Assembly: GCA_031002005.1 (NCBI GenBank)
Contig: CM061919.1
Location: 38,157,088 to 38,221,087, forward strand
Source of the DNA: Vandiemenella viatica
Lineage: Eukaryota > Arthropoda > Insecta > Orthoptera > Morabidae
Direction: 5' to 3'
DNA: 64,000 bases
The translations under genes were made by a program, and so were the position numbers. The notes under the pieces are model-generated. The model searched no databases. It was not told the DNA's origin and saw only the letters and a program-made list of their open reading frames with translations. Of the stretch, positions 44,548 through 57,080 are shown in pieces; within the stretch, counting starts at the first letter, position 1, and each line of letters starts with the position of its first letter.

Positions 44548-44835
44548 TAAAACTTCAATAATACGAACAACAGTTATCCGAAACGTCAATTACTGGAACA
44601 CCTTTCTTATTATTTTTTTAAATGTTCACTATATCCTTCAAACGTAAACTTAATGATTTTTAATGTTCTATTGAATTTCTTTCCTGTGGATAGCTGAAAT
44701 TATAAAGTAGCTAATGTAATATTAAAGGCAAACTAGTTTTTAATGTAATTTTGCATCAAACTCTCAAACTGTTGTATATTTTATATTCGAACCTCCCTCG
44801 GTCCGAATGAGTCTGGCTCAGCGACGCTCTGCTGT
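44548..44835. mobile_element. Possible pogo/Tigger-type MITE
   Basis: The left end after TA is CAGTAAAACTTCAATAATAC followed by GAACAACAGTTATCCGAAAC, typical of pogo/Tigger termini. A diverged inverted end (CTCGGTCCGAATGAG ... CTCTGCTGTA) closes about 290 bp later. About half of the terminal 24 positions match. Confidence 0.4.
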
Positions 44836-45639
44836 ATTTGTGGGTTAGACGGAAGCTGCACTTATTGTTATTCAGTCCAGGAAGCTAATTACTCGTTGCT
44901 CTTATCAAGGACGTAACGGTCAATTTACGCACAATACATGAACACACTGGAATTTGCATTTAAATTGACCGCGTGGGTGCGTCGCAGTGACTTGTTGATG
45001 ACTCCTTCCTTACCGCATACTGCGAGAAATATTGTTCTGAGACCAGAGATTCCCCGGGCTAATCAACTGGAGGTAACACGTCGGATTAATGAAGTACCCA
45101 AACAGACAAGAGCGTCGAATGAATGGCGAAGTTATGCTTCTGCGTAGATCACCCACCACGTACTTTTTGCAGAATTGTGTTTTTCCTTCTTGTATATATG
45201 GGTTAAACACGACAGTATGGTGTTAGTTTCATGATTTCAATTATTATCAAAATGAGTTGTTCGAAATTTCAACATTATTAGGTTAAGTGCTCATTTCGAC
45301 CTAATAACGAAACGAAAACTAATTGTTAAGCAAGAATGGAAACACTTTAAAACTGCTTAAATATGGTATACTAGTGATAATACTTAGGCTGGATAGCTAC
45401 GTCATCATTCAACCGCACCAGAACCAAATCCCTCGTACATACTCTTTCTACTAACCAGAAAGAGTGTCTTCTGCTTAACGACAGCCAAGTTAAATTTAGA
45501 TCTTTGTAAAACGAGTGTTAATCGACATCTACATTCTTGTTTCCACTGATCGAGTAGTAAAATAAATATTTAAAACAAGTTTTAGGGGACATTAGTTGGA
45601 TTATTTCACAATTTTTCAACGTGTGGTAAAAAAAAATGA

Positions 45640-46290
45640 AAAAAGTAAAATCCAAGGCAATTAACAACGCTGAATGTAACAAGGATATCTATGGAGGTTA
45701 GAAGTATACGATAAAACTGAATCAGGTACTGGAGCAGACTCAATCCTGGTCCTGTCTTCCTTACCAGATAGTTTCTTTACAAAATATATTTAGAAATTAT
45801 TAATTGAAAAGCATGGGGAATTTAAGATAGGACCACAGCTTACCGCCCCAAATCACAGAAAAAACGGAAATAAATTCTCAGAAATACTAGGCATTGATGG
45901 GATACGTAACCGGGCAATATTAACAATATAAATGCAATTTAATACCTGAGACGCTGGAAACTGAAATAAAATTCTGGAAGCCTATCGACTGTGGTGAAAG
46001 ACGAGGCATGGAGGAAAGTTGCCCTCTATATCCGTGCCTCTTTGCTATCTATATCTGTATGTATTTATTAACCACACACTGGACGTTAACGATACATGGA
46101 AATATACCGCTAATGCTACAGAGAATTAAATAAGTCGATATCCTAATTTATGCCGATCATCAGATATTATTAGGTGAAAGTGAAGATGATCTACATTTTT
46201 AAGTACATTTCTTGAAAGTGACAGCCGACAATTTTATAATGAAAATTTCAACTAACAAACAAACAAATTTTGAAATACAATGTATTTCAA
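45640..46290 (+). pseudogene. Decayed RT fragment of another LINE (LINE D)
   Basis: Traces in one frame: LIPETLETEIKFWKPIDC, GMEESCPLYPCLFAIYI (position of the QGCPLSP.LF block), then DILIYADHQILLGESEDDLH (the YADD box, with the second aspartate changed to histidine) and a NFN.QTNK segment. The LIYADDQ..L.ESEDDLQ order is typical of LINE reverse transcriptases. The upstream part is too decayed to define. Confidence 0.7.
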
Positions 46291-46299
46291 AATTTCTTT

Positions 46300-49200
46300 A
46301 CATTTTATGGACATGAATTTATTTATTTAAAACAATATATTTCTTAGTAACGGGAAAAATTAACATGAACTCTCACCTCATTCTTACGTAAAATAAGCGA
46401 AAAATAGCGTCAGCCATAATTTTTGATACTGACAATTTTTAAATGGCGCTTGAATTATTTGTTATTTAGTGGACATGCGGGAAATAGGGCAAAAATATAT
46501 CTGTGGAATGATATCCTTGACCAGAGATATATGGCTTCCAAACAAAGATATTCTTGTTTTCATTTTCTCGTGTGAAGAATCAGTTATTGTTAAAACTTTT
46601 TATTTTCGAGTGAATTGTGAAACAGATTATTGTATTACTGCAAAAACATGTTTAGTTTTGCAAGATCAGGAAGCATGTCTTTGCTGAAGCGAGTAAGTAA
46701 TCCAATTATTGTAACATTTAACGATAGTAGTAAGTCACTTTCAACCAAAAGCTAACCATTTGCCATCTTTTTTTAATGTTTCTAAACCTGAATTCTGTTA
46801 TTGTCACGAATTTGATAAGTGGTGAAAAATGATTGATTAATAGTTGCTGAACAGTGGTTCTTTTAAACAGTTGGATTTGACGGCAAATCCATACTGTGGC
46901 CGGAAAGCTCGTATGGTCCTACAGATTTTGTCCTAAATATTGTGCTATTGGAAAGGGATGTCGTAACCCCGATAAATAGTCGTATTGTTTCTAGTAACCG
47001 TCAATAGTAATCCGTGAAGTATGCAACCACCTAAAGAACAAAATACAATTAGGATTGCTAGACAGTTGTAAGAGATTAATGTTAATGGCTGTTGTAGTCT
47101 GGGATGTATTTTAACGGGTTCATTTTCAGATAATAATACGAAATGCAGTATTGCTCCTGTAGTAGACTTCCATTTCAAGTAGCAATATTAGAGGAGGTTA
47201 CGGTTAGGTTGTAGTGAATCCTGGACCAAAATAACCAACAAAACATGGTAGAGTGTACGGTACGAGAATTTTAATATTAATTTTTATTTTACGTTAAATT
47301 CGTGAGTGCTATATTACCAGTTTTGTTAGTAAGGAACTTGTACTCAGTTCCATCCGTATTACTAAAATTATTCCTTAAACAAAGCACTCGATTATTTTTT
47401 TTTTTAAATTAACTGATACTTTTACTGACTGATTACAGAACATGTGCGAAAATTTTACGTATTTGCTTGTACAAATTCGCTTTGCAATAGAATATCGAAG
47501 TAGGGGTTGTCATTTTTGCCACCAGCCTTGAAAACATCAGATATCTTTCAAATTGGCCATGTACCAACGTAAACGTTCTGTCAAAAATGTATTTAAATTT
47601 GCCCACAACCGTCTCCATTTTAATGGGTGGAAATGCTGCAGTTCCTTCTGACCCTGAGTGGAAGTCTTGGTTCAATAGCACCACCGAACAAAAAATTTCA
47701 CTAACCTATAACAATCTTCATAAAATCTTGTTGGATTGGAAGGAATTCGAAATGACTGTTGTAATGCTCCGTGTAAAAACTGTGTCATTGCTTGAATGAC
47801 AATTGATGATACACTGAACGCAACCACAATACATAAAAATAAATATATTAGTCACTGTCTTCCTGTTGACATCCATGTGTTAGTAATCAATATTGTGTTT
47901 TTAATATTTCTTTATTGTCTGCTTTGGTGATCTTAATCACCTTTTATCGTTTGTTTTATTTTAATATTTAAACATACCATTCCATATTGTTATTAAAACT
48001 TTTGAGTTTGTAATTCCGCATGCTTTTGGTGAGGGTGTTTGGTTGCAACAACACAATAGGCATCGCTTTATCTATCAATCATCGGGCAAAAATTGAACGT
48101 GCGGACATCATTTGCTAATCTTGTTAACTTCAGTCTCAGAAACGATGTAGAAAGCACGTGCGAACTTTCGATTCTTCAGTAAGTTATCCTCGTATATTTT
48201 TACTATCATCATCACGTCACTCAATATTTTGCACTAAAAGGTTTATTAATTTAATAATAACTAATATATATATGTAAATATATAAGGGTCCGCATCACAG
48301 GTATAGCCTAAGGGCCTACAGACCCTAAATGCGGTCCTTTTCCTGACGTCTTTACTTCAAGCTTCTGTATTGGTGTGAACTGAAATTTGGTTTGTAACTT
48401 CCAGAGTCGATGCAAAAGATTATCTATGGTTCTAATTTGTCAAATATAATTGGTGTATCGCTGTATATAATACCGTGAAGTGTCAATATAACTAGGATAC
48501 GCACTGGACTTAATTTATTCTACGTCATTGATTTTTAATTCCTATCTTCATAAAAAATAAGCAACCGAAATTTCGATCAAAGTCACATGATACAAACATC
48601 ACCGATATTAGATTAAATTGCACGAATTTCCTAGGGTTGTTTAATTTTCAAATATTAATTCATCAAAAGAATTATACGGGTGTTATTTAACTTTATTTCT
48701 GGAGCACGCCAACATTTCAGTTTAACCACTAACACCTTGTATTTCGTACTTCGATAGTGCTGGGATATATTCAGTAAGTAGTAGTACCCACCAAAACAAT
48801 GTTGTAAACATAGATCAAGTGTCGTGGACTCGTGGATGTTTAGTGACAAAAAGTTATGAGATCTTCTGAGCAGAGCTAAACTAAAAAGTGTGTATTCACT
48901 TTCTGAAACACAGTGGTTTTTTCTCGGTGTTGTGGATCGTTGATTCAAAATTTTTGTTTAAAAAATATTCTGGCGATTTTTACTGAAATGAAAGGTATAA
49001 ACCTAAAAGACGTGTGAGAGAAATCTTGGCTTTTCTTTATTTGTAAGATTGGTAAAGCAAAACATTTAATGTGTTTGTATAGGTAAAAGTCTCATTACAT
49101 ATTTTACGTACGCCTACTAAAACTTGGAATGGCCAAGTCGCCAGATCTTTTATTATTATTATTTAAAACGGTTCCATTTGAAAAATGGTGTATAAGGACA

Positions 49201-49940
49201 TATCAAAATTCGAAACTTATCGATATACGCCTGTCCGATACCAACAATGGCGACGCTATTTGCAAACAATGGGTGTGCGCCCAGGGCGAACAATGCCGAT
49301 TAACATCGATTTAACAGTCAACATAAATAAATTCCAAGTAACTTCTCAACTAAGCATGGGAACAAAGTAAAATTTAATGTTCTAGTCATCCGTCAAGGAA
49401 ATTATAGGCACGTAGAGCAAAGCAATTAACCTGCAAATATGCACCATTAAACAAATAAATGGACTTTTTCTTACAATTTGAAGATGCAACCGTAAATGTG
49501 TTCAAAATTACTGGTTACAAGAATCACCTGAAGTATAGTGGAATTTGATGACTTAGTGTCATAATCGATAAAAAAAAAATAGATTTTACAAATTTCCAAA
49601 TTAAGGAAGGATGGACGTAAAATTTAACACATCAGTTAAAGTTAGTAAACTCTGTTTATAATGTAAATCTGAGGAATATTAAGAAATAAGAGCAGAAAGC
49701 GATTTCGCATTTGTGGTATCTGTGTACAAAATTTCAGCATTCGACGACTGCGGGAATTGCCTTAGAGTTTTGACGATCATCTGTAGTCAGTCTGTGAGTG
49801 AGTGAAATACAAAATCGGGGAAATTTCTGTATGAGTAACTTCTAAACTAAGATCATAAACGAAACAAAATTTAGTGTGTTTTCTAAGATTGCTGATAACT
49901 ACGTACTATTGAAATTAGATGTAAGTAGGAGGACTAAGGC
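46300..49940. other. AT-rich DNA, nothing recognised
   Basis: Open stretches at 46469-46687, 47587-47799 and 49129-49370 (plus) and 48655-48948 (minus) show no familiar motif, splice context or codon bias. A small (TATA)n stretch lies near 48262-48285. Confidence 0.5.
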
Positions 49941-49944
49941 GACT

Positions 49945-50045
49945 TTCTATTATCCCAACTTCCGGTCACGTGACACAAAATGGCGGCTTCCCTTCCCCTT
50001 TTCTCCCTCCCCTCCATGACGTCACTTCCGGTTGGCGGGAAATTC
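49945..50045 (+). promoter_or_regulatory. Cluster of transcription-factor-like sites, probably a repeat terminus
   Basis: Within 100 bp: ACTTCCGG (ETS-like), TCACGTGA (E-box), AAAATGGCGGC (YY1-like), TGACGTCA (CRE), a second ACTTCCGG and TTGGCGGGAAA (E2F-like). A diverged reverse-oriented relative lies at 54335-54395 (CCCTCCCTTCCGTGACGTCA on the minus strand, then a GGCG.GATTCAAA end), so this is more likely the promoter or terminus of a dispersed element than a host promoter. Confidence 0.4.
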
Positions 50046-50179
50046 AAATCTAGTGCAGTGTTGCCACATTGACGGCATGACTACAGCATATTTCAAATTA
50101 AACATATATAACTGTTATTTAGTCTTTGTTGTAACGACAATTCTGCCCCACTTCATCGTTTTCATGATGCTTGCTGTTA

Positions 50180-50940
50180 GTTCTGTTGACCTCGCTGTAT
50201 GCATGTACAAGTGTGTGCGTGTGTCATTCCTATGTGGATTTGAGTCTATAATATATGGCTATAGAATTATGCTCACCATCAACGTGTGCTTCTAGCCATT
50301 GTTTCAGGGCTTAGGCAATCTCCCATTTCGATGTGCTCTTTACAGTTTACTGCCGTTTATGTTGGCATACGAATTGTGATTCTCACTACATAAAAATCAT
50401 TTAACAGAGAGGGGTGATGTACCAGAGAAGCGAAGGACTTGGGTACAAACCCACAGTCAGACCATTGCTTGTGTAGTGTAGTATGGAATCCACATTTTGT
50501 GCAAAGGAGGGCAGCTAGATTTATCTGTGTAAAATATTCAGTAAGTGACATAATAAAGGAGCTGGGGCTGGGATGTCATTGGAAGATAGGAAGAGTGTTG
50601 AGGGGCTGTAGGTGGCGTATAATGCTGTTAGAATGGATGTTGGTGGAATAATTCTGAGTGGTATATTGAGCCTAAGTTGACCATGACCACAATCTCGCAC
50701 TAGACTTTAGGTGATGAGGCCTGAGTGGATAAAATATCTAAACACCCACTTTGACCTAACAATTTACGACAGATCAAGTGTGAGCACTATCTTAGGCGTA
50801 ATAGAAACTATGGTGACGTTTTGGATACTTGTCGATGTGTGGGGATCTTCTATGAAAATGTGGGTTATGATGTCTGTTTGATGACCAAGAAACTATCAGT
50901 TAGCTAAGAGCATTATGGTAACTTTATCGTGGTTACTTGA
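50180..50940 (+). repeat. Dispersed repeat, second copy (related to 19075-19870)
   Basis: Shares in order TGTGGATTTGAGTC, ATATATGG.TATAGAATTAT, GCTCACCAT...GTGTGCTTCTA, the LINE A relic and the closing GTTAGCTAAGAGCATTATG. The two copies are similar over about 750 bp, so this combination was mobilised or duplicated as one unit. Confidence 0.75.
50405..50745 (+). pseudogene. LINE A relic within the dispersed repeat
   Basis: VVWNPHFVQRRAARFICVKY and IIKELGLG traces, then GACCATGACCACAATCTCGC. Same deletions as the relic at 19305-19640, which shows common descent. Confidence 0.75.
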
Positions 50941-51189
50941 ACAAAGCATGCAATTACAAACAAATGTCAGACTTGGTCCTGAATCCGAAGGTTGGCGTTA
51001 GATGGGAACATTTTAAGCCGAATGGAGAACTCCCCTGGGTCCTGATTTATTGAAAAATAATTTCCTGGAAAACTGCAGTAGAACCACTTTAAGTGAACAT
51101 TTTGGTACCTGGTTACTGATTAGGAGAAGACTTTGCGAATTTTGAATTTTTGGTTTACTTTAACGCACGAACAGAAGGTAACCCTGTCT

Positions 51190-51375
51190 GTAACTGATCA
51201 GGGGTGTGAATGGGAATCATTGGAAACCAGAAGGAGGTTTGAGGAAGTGCTGTGGGTATGTTGGCGATGAGGCTAGGGGTGGATCTTGGTGAAAGAATTA
51301 GGAATAGAATATCAGTAGGAGCTGGCACTGGATTTCTTCCATAAGGGAGTGGGTAAATTTTCTATATCTCCACCT
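51190..51375 (+). pseudogene. LINE A relic, short C-terminal piece
   Basis: Reads WESLETRRRFEEVLW, YVGDEARG and a KGVGKF-like end, aligning with the LINE A post-RT region. Heavily deleted. Confidence 0.6.
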
Positions 51376-51740
51376 TGGTCACAGGCGATGGTCTCAGGCA
51401 TGTTCTGTGCTTAGCGTGACTCGATTTTTATCACATAGGACTGACGTACTTCGATTCCACAGGGGTGAAATTAGTAAGATTAGCAGACGGTGTCTCGTTC
51501 CTGCAACATACGTGCTGTGCTGTAAAATACAGTTAAAGGTGGGTAAGTACGTGCCACAGCTTATATCTCTCTGTTTCTAGTCAATCACTGATAAGGGATT
51601 GATTGGAATTTTAGACAAAGTACGGCTAAGGGCACTCAATTTGTGATTGTTTACGAAAGCATAGCAGAATAGATACACAGATTGGTCTGGATAGACAGAT
51701 TATATACGTTTGAGCTTGATGGCAAAAATTATGAGTGTGA

Positions 51741-53930
51741 TTAAATATTTTATACCAATGGCAGCAGAGATAATATTAGGGAAATAAGGTGTCGCACTGA
51801 TGCTAATATGAATTCTTTCTTCCCTCGTTCCATTCCATGGTCAAATTAGAAACTTTGATTTTTTTCTAGCTCTTGGTGTGGGAAAGGTTTTGTCACAAAT
51901 ATTTTCAAGTGGCCTCTTGTCCAAAGACAGGGTTGAGAAATAGGCTTCAAATAATTACAGGCTAATTGGTTTGATATCAGTGGACAGATTAACATGTATT
52001 CACTTCAGAAATGTCTCTAGGAAAAGAAACTGGTTTTCAAATCGACAACTTTGCTTTAGTTTAGAGGCTCTCAACCCATCGAGGTTATACTTACATCCAT
52101 CAGTAAACCCCTTCAATGCCTCTTTGAGTTCAAAAAGTGTCTGTGTTTCATTACACATAATTTAATACATCCTTTAAAATAAACGGAATATAGGTGACAC
52201 TCGTGAGTTATATTATATTATTCATAACGAATCCATCATGATGCGAAAAGTGAGTTTGTTTCCCGTCTCTTGGTCGGTGAATTAATTTTTAATGTCTGCC
52301 TGCTTCGATGAACGGAATTTATGGTTTTCCCTACCTTCGTCGGTGAATATCTGTCGGTTTCAATGAAAAGATTTCACCCATTGATGGGTTTTTGAGGCTA
52401 CGAATTTTGAAAGGAATAACGTGTGGAATGTGTGGTATTGCTATACTTTATCACAATAATTTCATTTTTTTAAACTTTTTAACGTCTCTCTAACAACGTG
52501 GTCTTTAGAGACGGGGAAAGGATGGGGGGCAAGGAATTCGGCCCTTTTGAAGGAAGCATCCCGGCATTCACCTGGAGTGATTTGGGGGAAACCATGGAAA
52601 ACCCAAATCTGGATGCCGGAACCGCCGTCCTCCCGAATGCAAGGCCAGAACGCTAAATAATTTCATGAAAACAGGTACACATACTCTCTAGGCGTGGATA
52701 TATTAGAGAAATAAGGTGTCATACTGATGCTTATATGAATTCTTTCTTCCCTCGTTGCATTCCATGAGTTTTGCCATGGTCAAATTGGAAACTTTGATTT
52801 TTTCTAGCCTTGGTGTGGGAAAGGCTTTGTTAACCATGTCACAAGTATTTTCATGTGGGGCTCTTGTCCAAAGACTGAGTCTGTAGGGTTGAGAAATAAG
52901 CTTGAAAAAATTACAGGCTGATTGGTTTGACATCATGTAATCACTTCAGAAATGTCTGTAGGGAAAGAAACTAGGATTTCACAATCTGTAACTTTGCTTT
53001 AGTTTATGAGCTCTTAATTCATCGAAGTTATACTTACATACTATTCATAATCAATGCTTTCAGTTTAAAAAGTGGCCGTTCTCGCTCTGTTTCATTGCAC
53101 CTGATTTAATACATCCTTTAAAATACACGGAATGTACCTGAAACTCGTGAGCTATCACTACTGTTGTTAACTATTATATTGGTTCATAACGAATCCAACA
53201 TGATGTGCAAAAGTGGTTATGTTTCCCGTCTCTTCGTCCGTGAATGAATTTTTAATGTCTGCCTGCTTCGATGAACGGAATTTATGGTTTTCCCTACCTT
53301 TGTCGGTGACAGAATTTTTAATGTCTGTCTGTTTCAGTGAAAGGATTTCAAGCATTGATGGGTTTTTGAGGCTACGAATTTTGAAAGGAATAACGTATGT
53401 GTGGTAATGCTATACTTTATCACAAGTAATCACAATAATTTCAGGTACACATAGACATCTTCCTCGATTTTATTTCTTTCCAAATTGTTGATTTAATGAC
53501 GTTTTTCCATTTTGGCCGTTAACATATTTTAAAGGAAAAAATTATGGTTTTAAATCGAATCTATCTTATTTTCTTATTCAATTACAACAAGTCAAGCTGG
53601 TTCCATACTCTCTAGGTGTGGAAATTAAAATTTTGATTTTCGTTTTGAAAGTACGTAATGTTGACGAGTTGGAACGGCTTTTTCAATAACATCACAAATA
53701 TTTTTAACGTCGATTTATGTCCACCTGGATGGTTGGCAAACAGGCTTGAAAAAATGACAGACAATTGGCTCGACATCAGTGAAAGGAAAATTGATGAACA
53801 GGTTGATATGTAATCACACCATAAAATGTCTATAAGGAAAGAAACTGGATTTCACATCTGCAAGTTTGCTTTAGGCAATGATACTCGTGTGAATCTAATT
53901 TAGTGGGCATATTTCAGATAAAATGGGCAG
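51741..53930 (+). repeat. Tandemly duplicated ~950-bp block containing LINE A RT debris
   Basis: Copy 1 is 51741-52450, copy 2 is 52690-53450 and a partial, more diverged copy 3 is 53600-53930. Shared markers: GATGCT.ATATGAATTCTTTC, TTGGTGTGGGAAAGG, TTACAGGCT.ATTGGTTTGA, ACTTTGCTTTAGTTTA and TTAATGTCTGCCTGCTTCGA. The RT entry motif (NYRLIGLISVD and RKRNWFSNRQLCF) is readable in copies 1 and 3. A shorter internal duplication of TTTTTAATGTCTG.CTG lies at 53240-53345. Confidence 0.75.
52495..52660 (-). mobile_element. SINE family 1 (damaged head)
   Basis: Contains GAAGGAAGCATCCCGGCATT, CCTGGAGTGATTTGGGGGAA, CCCAAATCTGGATGCC and CGTCCTCCCGAATGCAAGGC. The B box is partly deleted. It lies between copies 1 and 2 of the duplicated block. 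Confidence 0.8.
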
Positions 53931-54229
53931 GGAAGTATTTGTGGAACTCTAGCAAACAGACACCGAAATATTTCTGCATGCTTTCGAAACAGACCACTAA
54001 TGCATTTCGATAATGCAGTTATCCAAGTTACCGCAGCAGTCGAGCGCGCGTGTCGCAACATATGCCTCGGCTGATCACACCTGTGTAAACTCGTGTACAG
54101 AAATAGCCCTAGCTTCAGGTGGTGGAATTCCCAGTGATAGACATGGATAGAAGAACTAGCTTTCTCTCTCGTAGCGAAGTTGAATGTCTTTGGCCTCTCT
54201 TTGGCCGGTGCATGCCCAGATTGATGTTT

Positions 54230-54420
54230 CCGTGGCTCGGGCCAGCATGTGGTGCCATCTAGCGGTGTGACGAGATACGACCTTGACCGCCATTGGCCCA
54301 TTCGAAACCCCCCGCCAATCCACTATTTGTCTATTTTGAATCGCCCGTCAATCGGATATGACGTCACGGAAGGGAGGGTGGTCCTCCCGCCACCAGCCTT
54401 GTGACGTCGTTGGTCTTTCT
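54230..54420. repeat. Repeat related to the 49.95-50.05 kb motif cluster
   Basis: Minus strand carries CCCTCCCTTCCGTGACGTCA and a GACGGGCGATTCAAA end similar to the other copy. A TGCCATCTAGCGGTG motif at about 54252-54266 resembles a common insect insulator-like sequence, but this is weak. Confidence 0.4.
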
Positions 54421-55879
54421 AAAAAATTCCAGAGTCATCCTTATTCATCTACTCCCACTGTATCCTGCTATATTAACCGGTTATTCACTAGGGGCATTTT
54501 GGAGCTTGTGACCGAGATACTTTTAGAGATCGGAATATCACTCGTATACCGATACTATTGAAAGTGTTCATGAATGATAGCCCATGTGGGGACAATATTT
54601 TCAGTGTATTCCATCTCAATCCTTCCTGGAACCTATTATTGCGACCGTTTGACAGCTTGTTAGTTCAAAAGTGAAAATCAGGTTATCTAGTTACAACAAC
54701 GGAAGTGTCTAAGAGTCTCTCTGCCCATGATCCAGAGATATATCGAAACGCAATTATTGTGTAAACGTGAACCAAGTGACGGTTTCTTTTTATTGAAGTA
54801 ATGCCCTGAGATTTACAAGCTTGACACCCATCTGAGATGTTATCTTAAGAGAAATCGCTACGATTCTCTAAGTCCTCGTCAGAATCTAAAATGAGAGAAC
54901 ATGATTTTTGCGGCAGGTTGTTCGCTTTCCTCTGTAAATTCTTTCATCGCCTCCCCAACTGTGGCATGGGCGAGCAGCAAGTCGCTTAAGGAAAAACCTA
55001 AAACGGCGGAACTGAATGGAAGCTTGCACTGACTGCTGCAGTCCACGAGTTTCTTGATTTAAATCTAGCAGGTAACTGGATTCTCTCTCACCAGAATAAT
55101 TCAGTTTTCTAATGGCGAAAATATATGAATTACACTATGAATTGTTACCTTACACGATTTGAGCTGTGTATAAACCCCTCTGCTGATATGGATCGTCGGT
55201 GCATCAGCTGAACGTTGACGATTCCAACAAGTCCACCTGCGAGTGGCGTCTGCAGGGACCGCCTCAGAAAAAAAGTGGAACTACCTGGTACCATATAATA
55301 TATTTGCAAACAAAGTGAGATGTGACTACTATATGACGTCAGTACCGAAGTTAATCGATGTGCACACCATCAATTTTCAATTGAGTCATGTGTCATACTT
55401 ACTATATGCTATTTAAAAAAACGAAATCATCACATATTTAAGGGAAAAAAGTGTCTAAGATGATACGCTTGAATGTGGATTGCAATTTAATTAATACTTC
55501 AGTTACAAGTGAAATACAGCTGCAGGCTTCACGCCATGGAATGTGATCTAAGTCAGATGGTCGACCGAGAATCCGTGGCTACTAGGTGCTATCGATCTAT
55601 TGGCGATTCCGTAGAGTGTGCAGCAAAGTGAACTCAGCTGCGTGTGCGCGTCGAAGTGCTGAGCTAACGGATGGGAGTTTCCACTCAGTTGAACCTCCAT
55701 TTTGCGGCACATAAGCTATTGAAGTTAAAACTTTTGTGAAACTGAGTGAATAATCTGAACTAGTTACTATATATTCCATGCACTTTATACTTCATATAAT
55801 AGGGGCACCATCGAATATTTGTTTCTGAAAAGGGGCGATGAGAGATCCTTTGTCTGTGTACCCATCCTACCAAGTCAAG
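54421..55879. other. Non-coding DNA, nothing recognised
   Basis: No repeat partner or protein motif found; open stretches are short and unremarkable. Confidence 0.45.
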
Positions 55880-56300
55880 TCCTACACCATTCCCCGGTGT
55901 AGTTCGCACTGTATGGAACCCACATTGTGGGTACAAATGAGAGCAAGTATTTTGGATGTGAAAATTACCAATAGACACAATCATTGCTTGATATGATAAA
56001 GGAAATGGGTTGGGAGTCATTGGGTGATCGGAGATGTAGTAAGCATATCTGCTATGGTGGATATTGGAAGAATAATGTACGGAAGGAAATACATGATCAT
56101 GACTACTCGATTTAACGCATAAAGGATTAAGAAAAAAAATTGTTTTGTAGGTAAGGGTGGAACAGATTACCAGACAAAGTAAAAAACAATTTTAAAAAAA
56201 AGAAACAAAAAAACAAACAAATTCTATTAAAAATTGGTTAAAGTGAAAAATAAGTGTGTAGGAAAGTTAACACCAGAGCCATCGCAGTTAAGACATGAAA
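55880..56300 (+). pseudogene. LINE A relic (C-terminal region and 3' UTR)
   Basis: VVRTVWNPHCGYK, then IDTIIA.YDKGNGLGVIG, and a KGLRKK.VL.V piece; the end carries ACACCAGAGCCATCGCAGTT, like the LINE A 3' UTR. Many stops. Confidence 0.7.
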
Positions 56301-56489
56301 CATGTTCCATGTGTCTTAAAAATATTTCCTTTCCTTATTCTTGTCTACGTTGCGATTATTAGTTGGAGCTCTGGATAAAACCAAGTCTTCTGGAAGAAAA
56401 TCGACATGTAATCGAGCGCCTCATGGATTCCTTAAAAAAAAGCTAAACTAACTTAGTCCACAACACGAAGGTTAATTGGATCCTCCCGG

Positions 56490-56695
56490 AGAAAGCACAC
56501 ATTGTGTCAGAGGTAGGACGGACAGTTCCTTTGCTCTGGGACCTACAATTTAATGTGGAATCCTAACCATGGATCATCCTGGCGTAGCTCAAATCATCAA
56601 ACACAGCTCAAAAATTCCTGGGCCCATCGGGATTTGAACACCGGACCGAACCCCGTACTTTCAAAATCAAGCACTTAGCTACTAGAGCGCTCTTG
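56490..56695 (-). mobile_element. tRNA-derived SINE (family 2)
   Basis: Minus strand: tRNA-like head with GCTCTAGTAGCTAAGTGCTT and a near-exact B box, GTTCAAATCC, at about 56631-56640. The body follows with GGATTCCACATTAAATTGTA and a CAGAGGTAGGAC end on the plus strand. Confidence 0.75.
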
Positions 56696-56999
56696 CTTTT
56701 AAACCTTACTACCGACTTTGAGTTCTAGCTACTAGTGATTCATATATACTTCTTTGATGTACCTATTCCGATTCTAAAAAATATATACAAACTTCTACCA
56801 GAAGTTTGGGATGTTATTACAATCAAATACAGGTACTAATTCAAGCTCATGAATTGTTTTGTAATTTAAATTATTTTCTTTAAAAAAAAAAGAGGTTAAA
56901 TGTATTAAATTTCACTCGTTCACTTGAACATTATTGTAGCAATACATAAACAACTGAGGTGACATCAGTAAGGAACAAGCTAATATTAATATATTTTTC

Positions 57000-57080
57000 T
57001 CGGGCTTCCAGCCGTGTTAACATGTCACATTCGTGGGACGTTTCGAAGGCGTCCTTCTCTGCCTTCATTCTCAACCAAAT
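57000..57080 (-). other. Possible fragment of another Penelope-like terminus
   Basis: Minus strand reads GAATGAAGGCAGAGAAGGAC then GCCTTCGAAACGTCC, i.e. an AAGGC/GCCTT stem followed by CGAAACGUC as in PLE hammerheads, but with a damaged CUGANGA core. No coding nearby. Confidence 0.3.

Noticed and set aside
47433..47799. Overlapping open stretches on both strands
   Set aside because: Neither shows a known domain, and overlap on both strands argues for chance.
48655..48948. 97-residue minus-strand open stretch as a possible exon
   Set aside because: No motif, splice-site context or codon pattern supports it; the length is expected by chance in this much DNA.
54252..54266. CTCF-like insulator site (TGCCATCTAGCGGTG)
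   Set aside because: A single short motif without context; such sequences are frequent in insect repeats.
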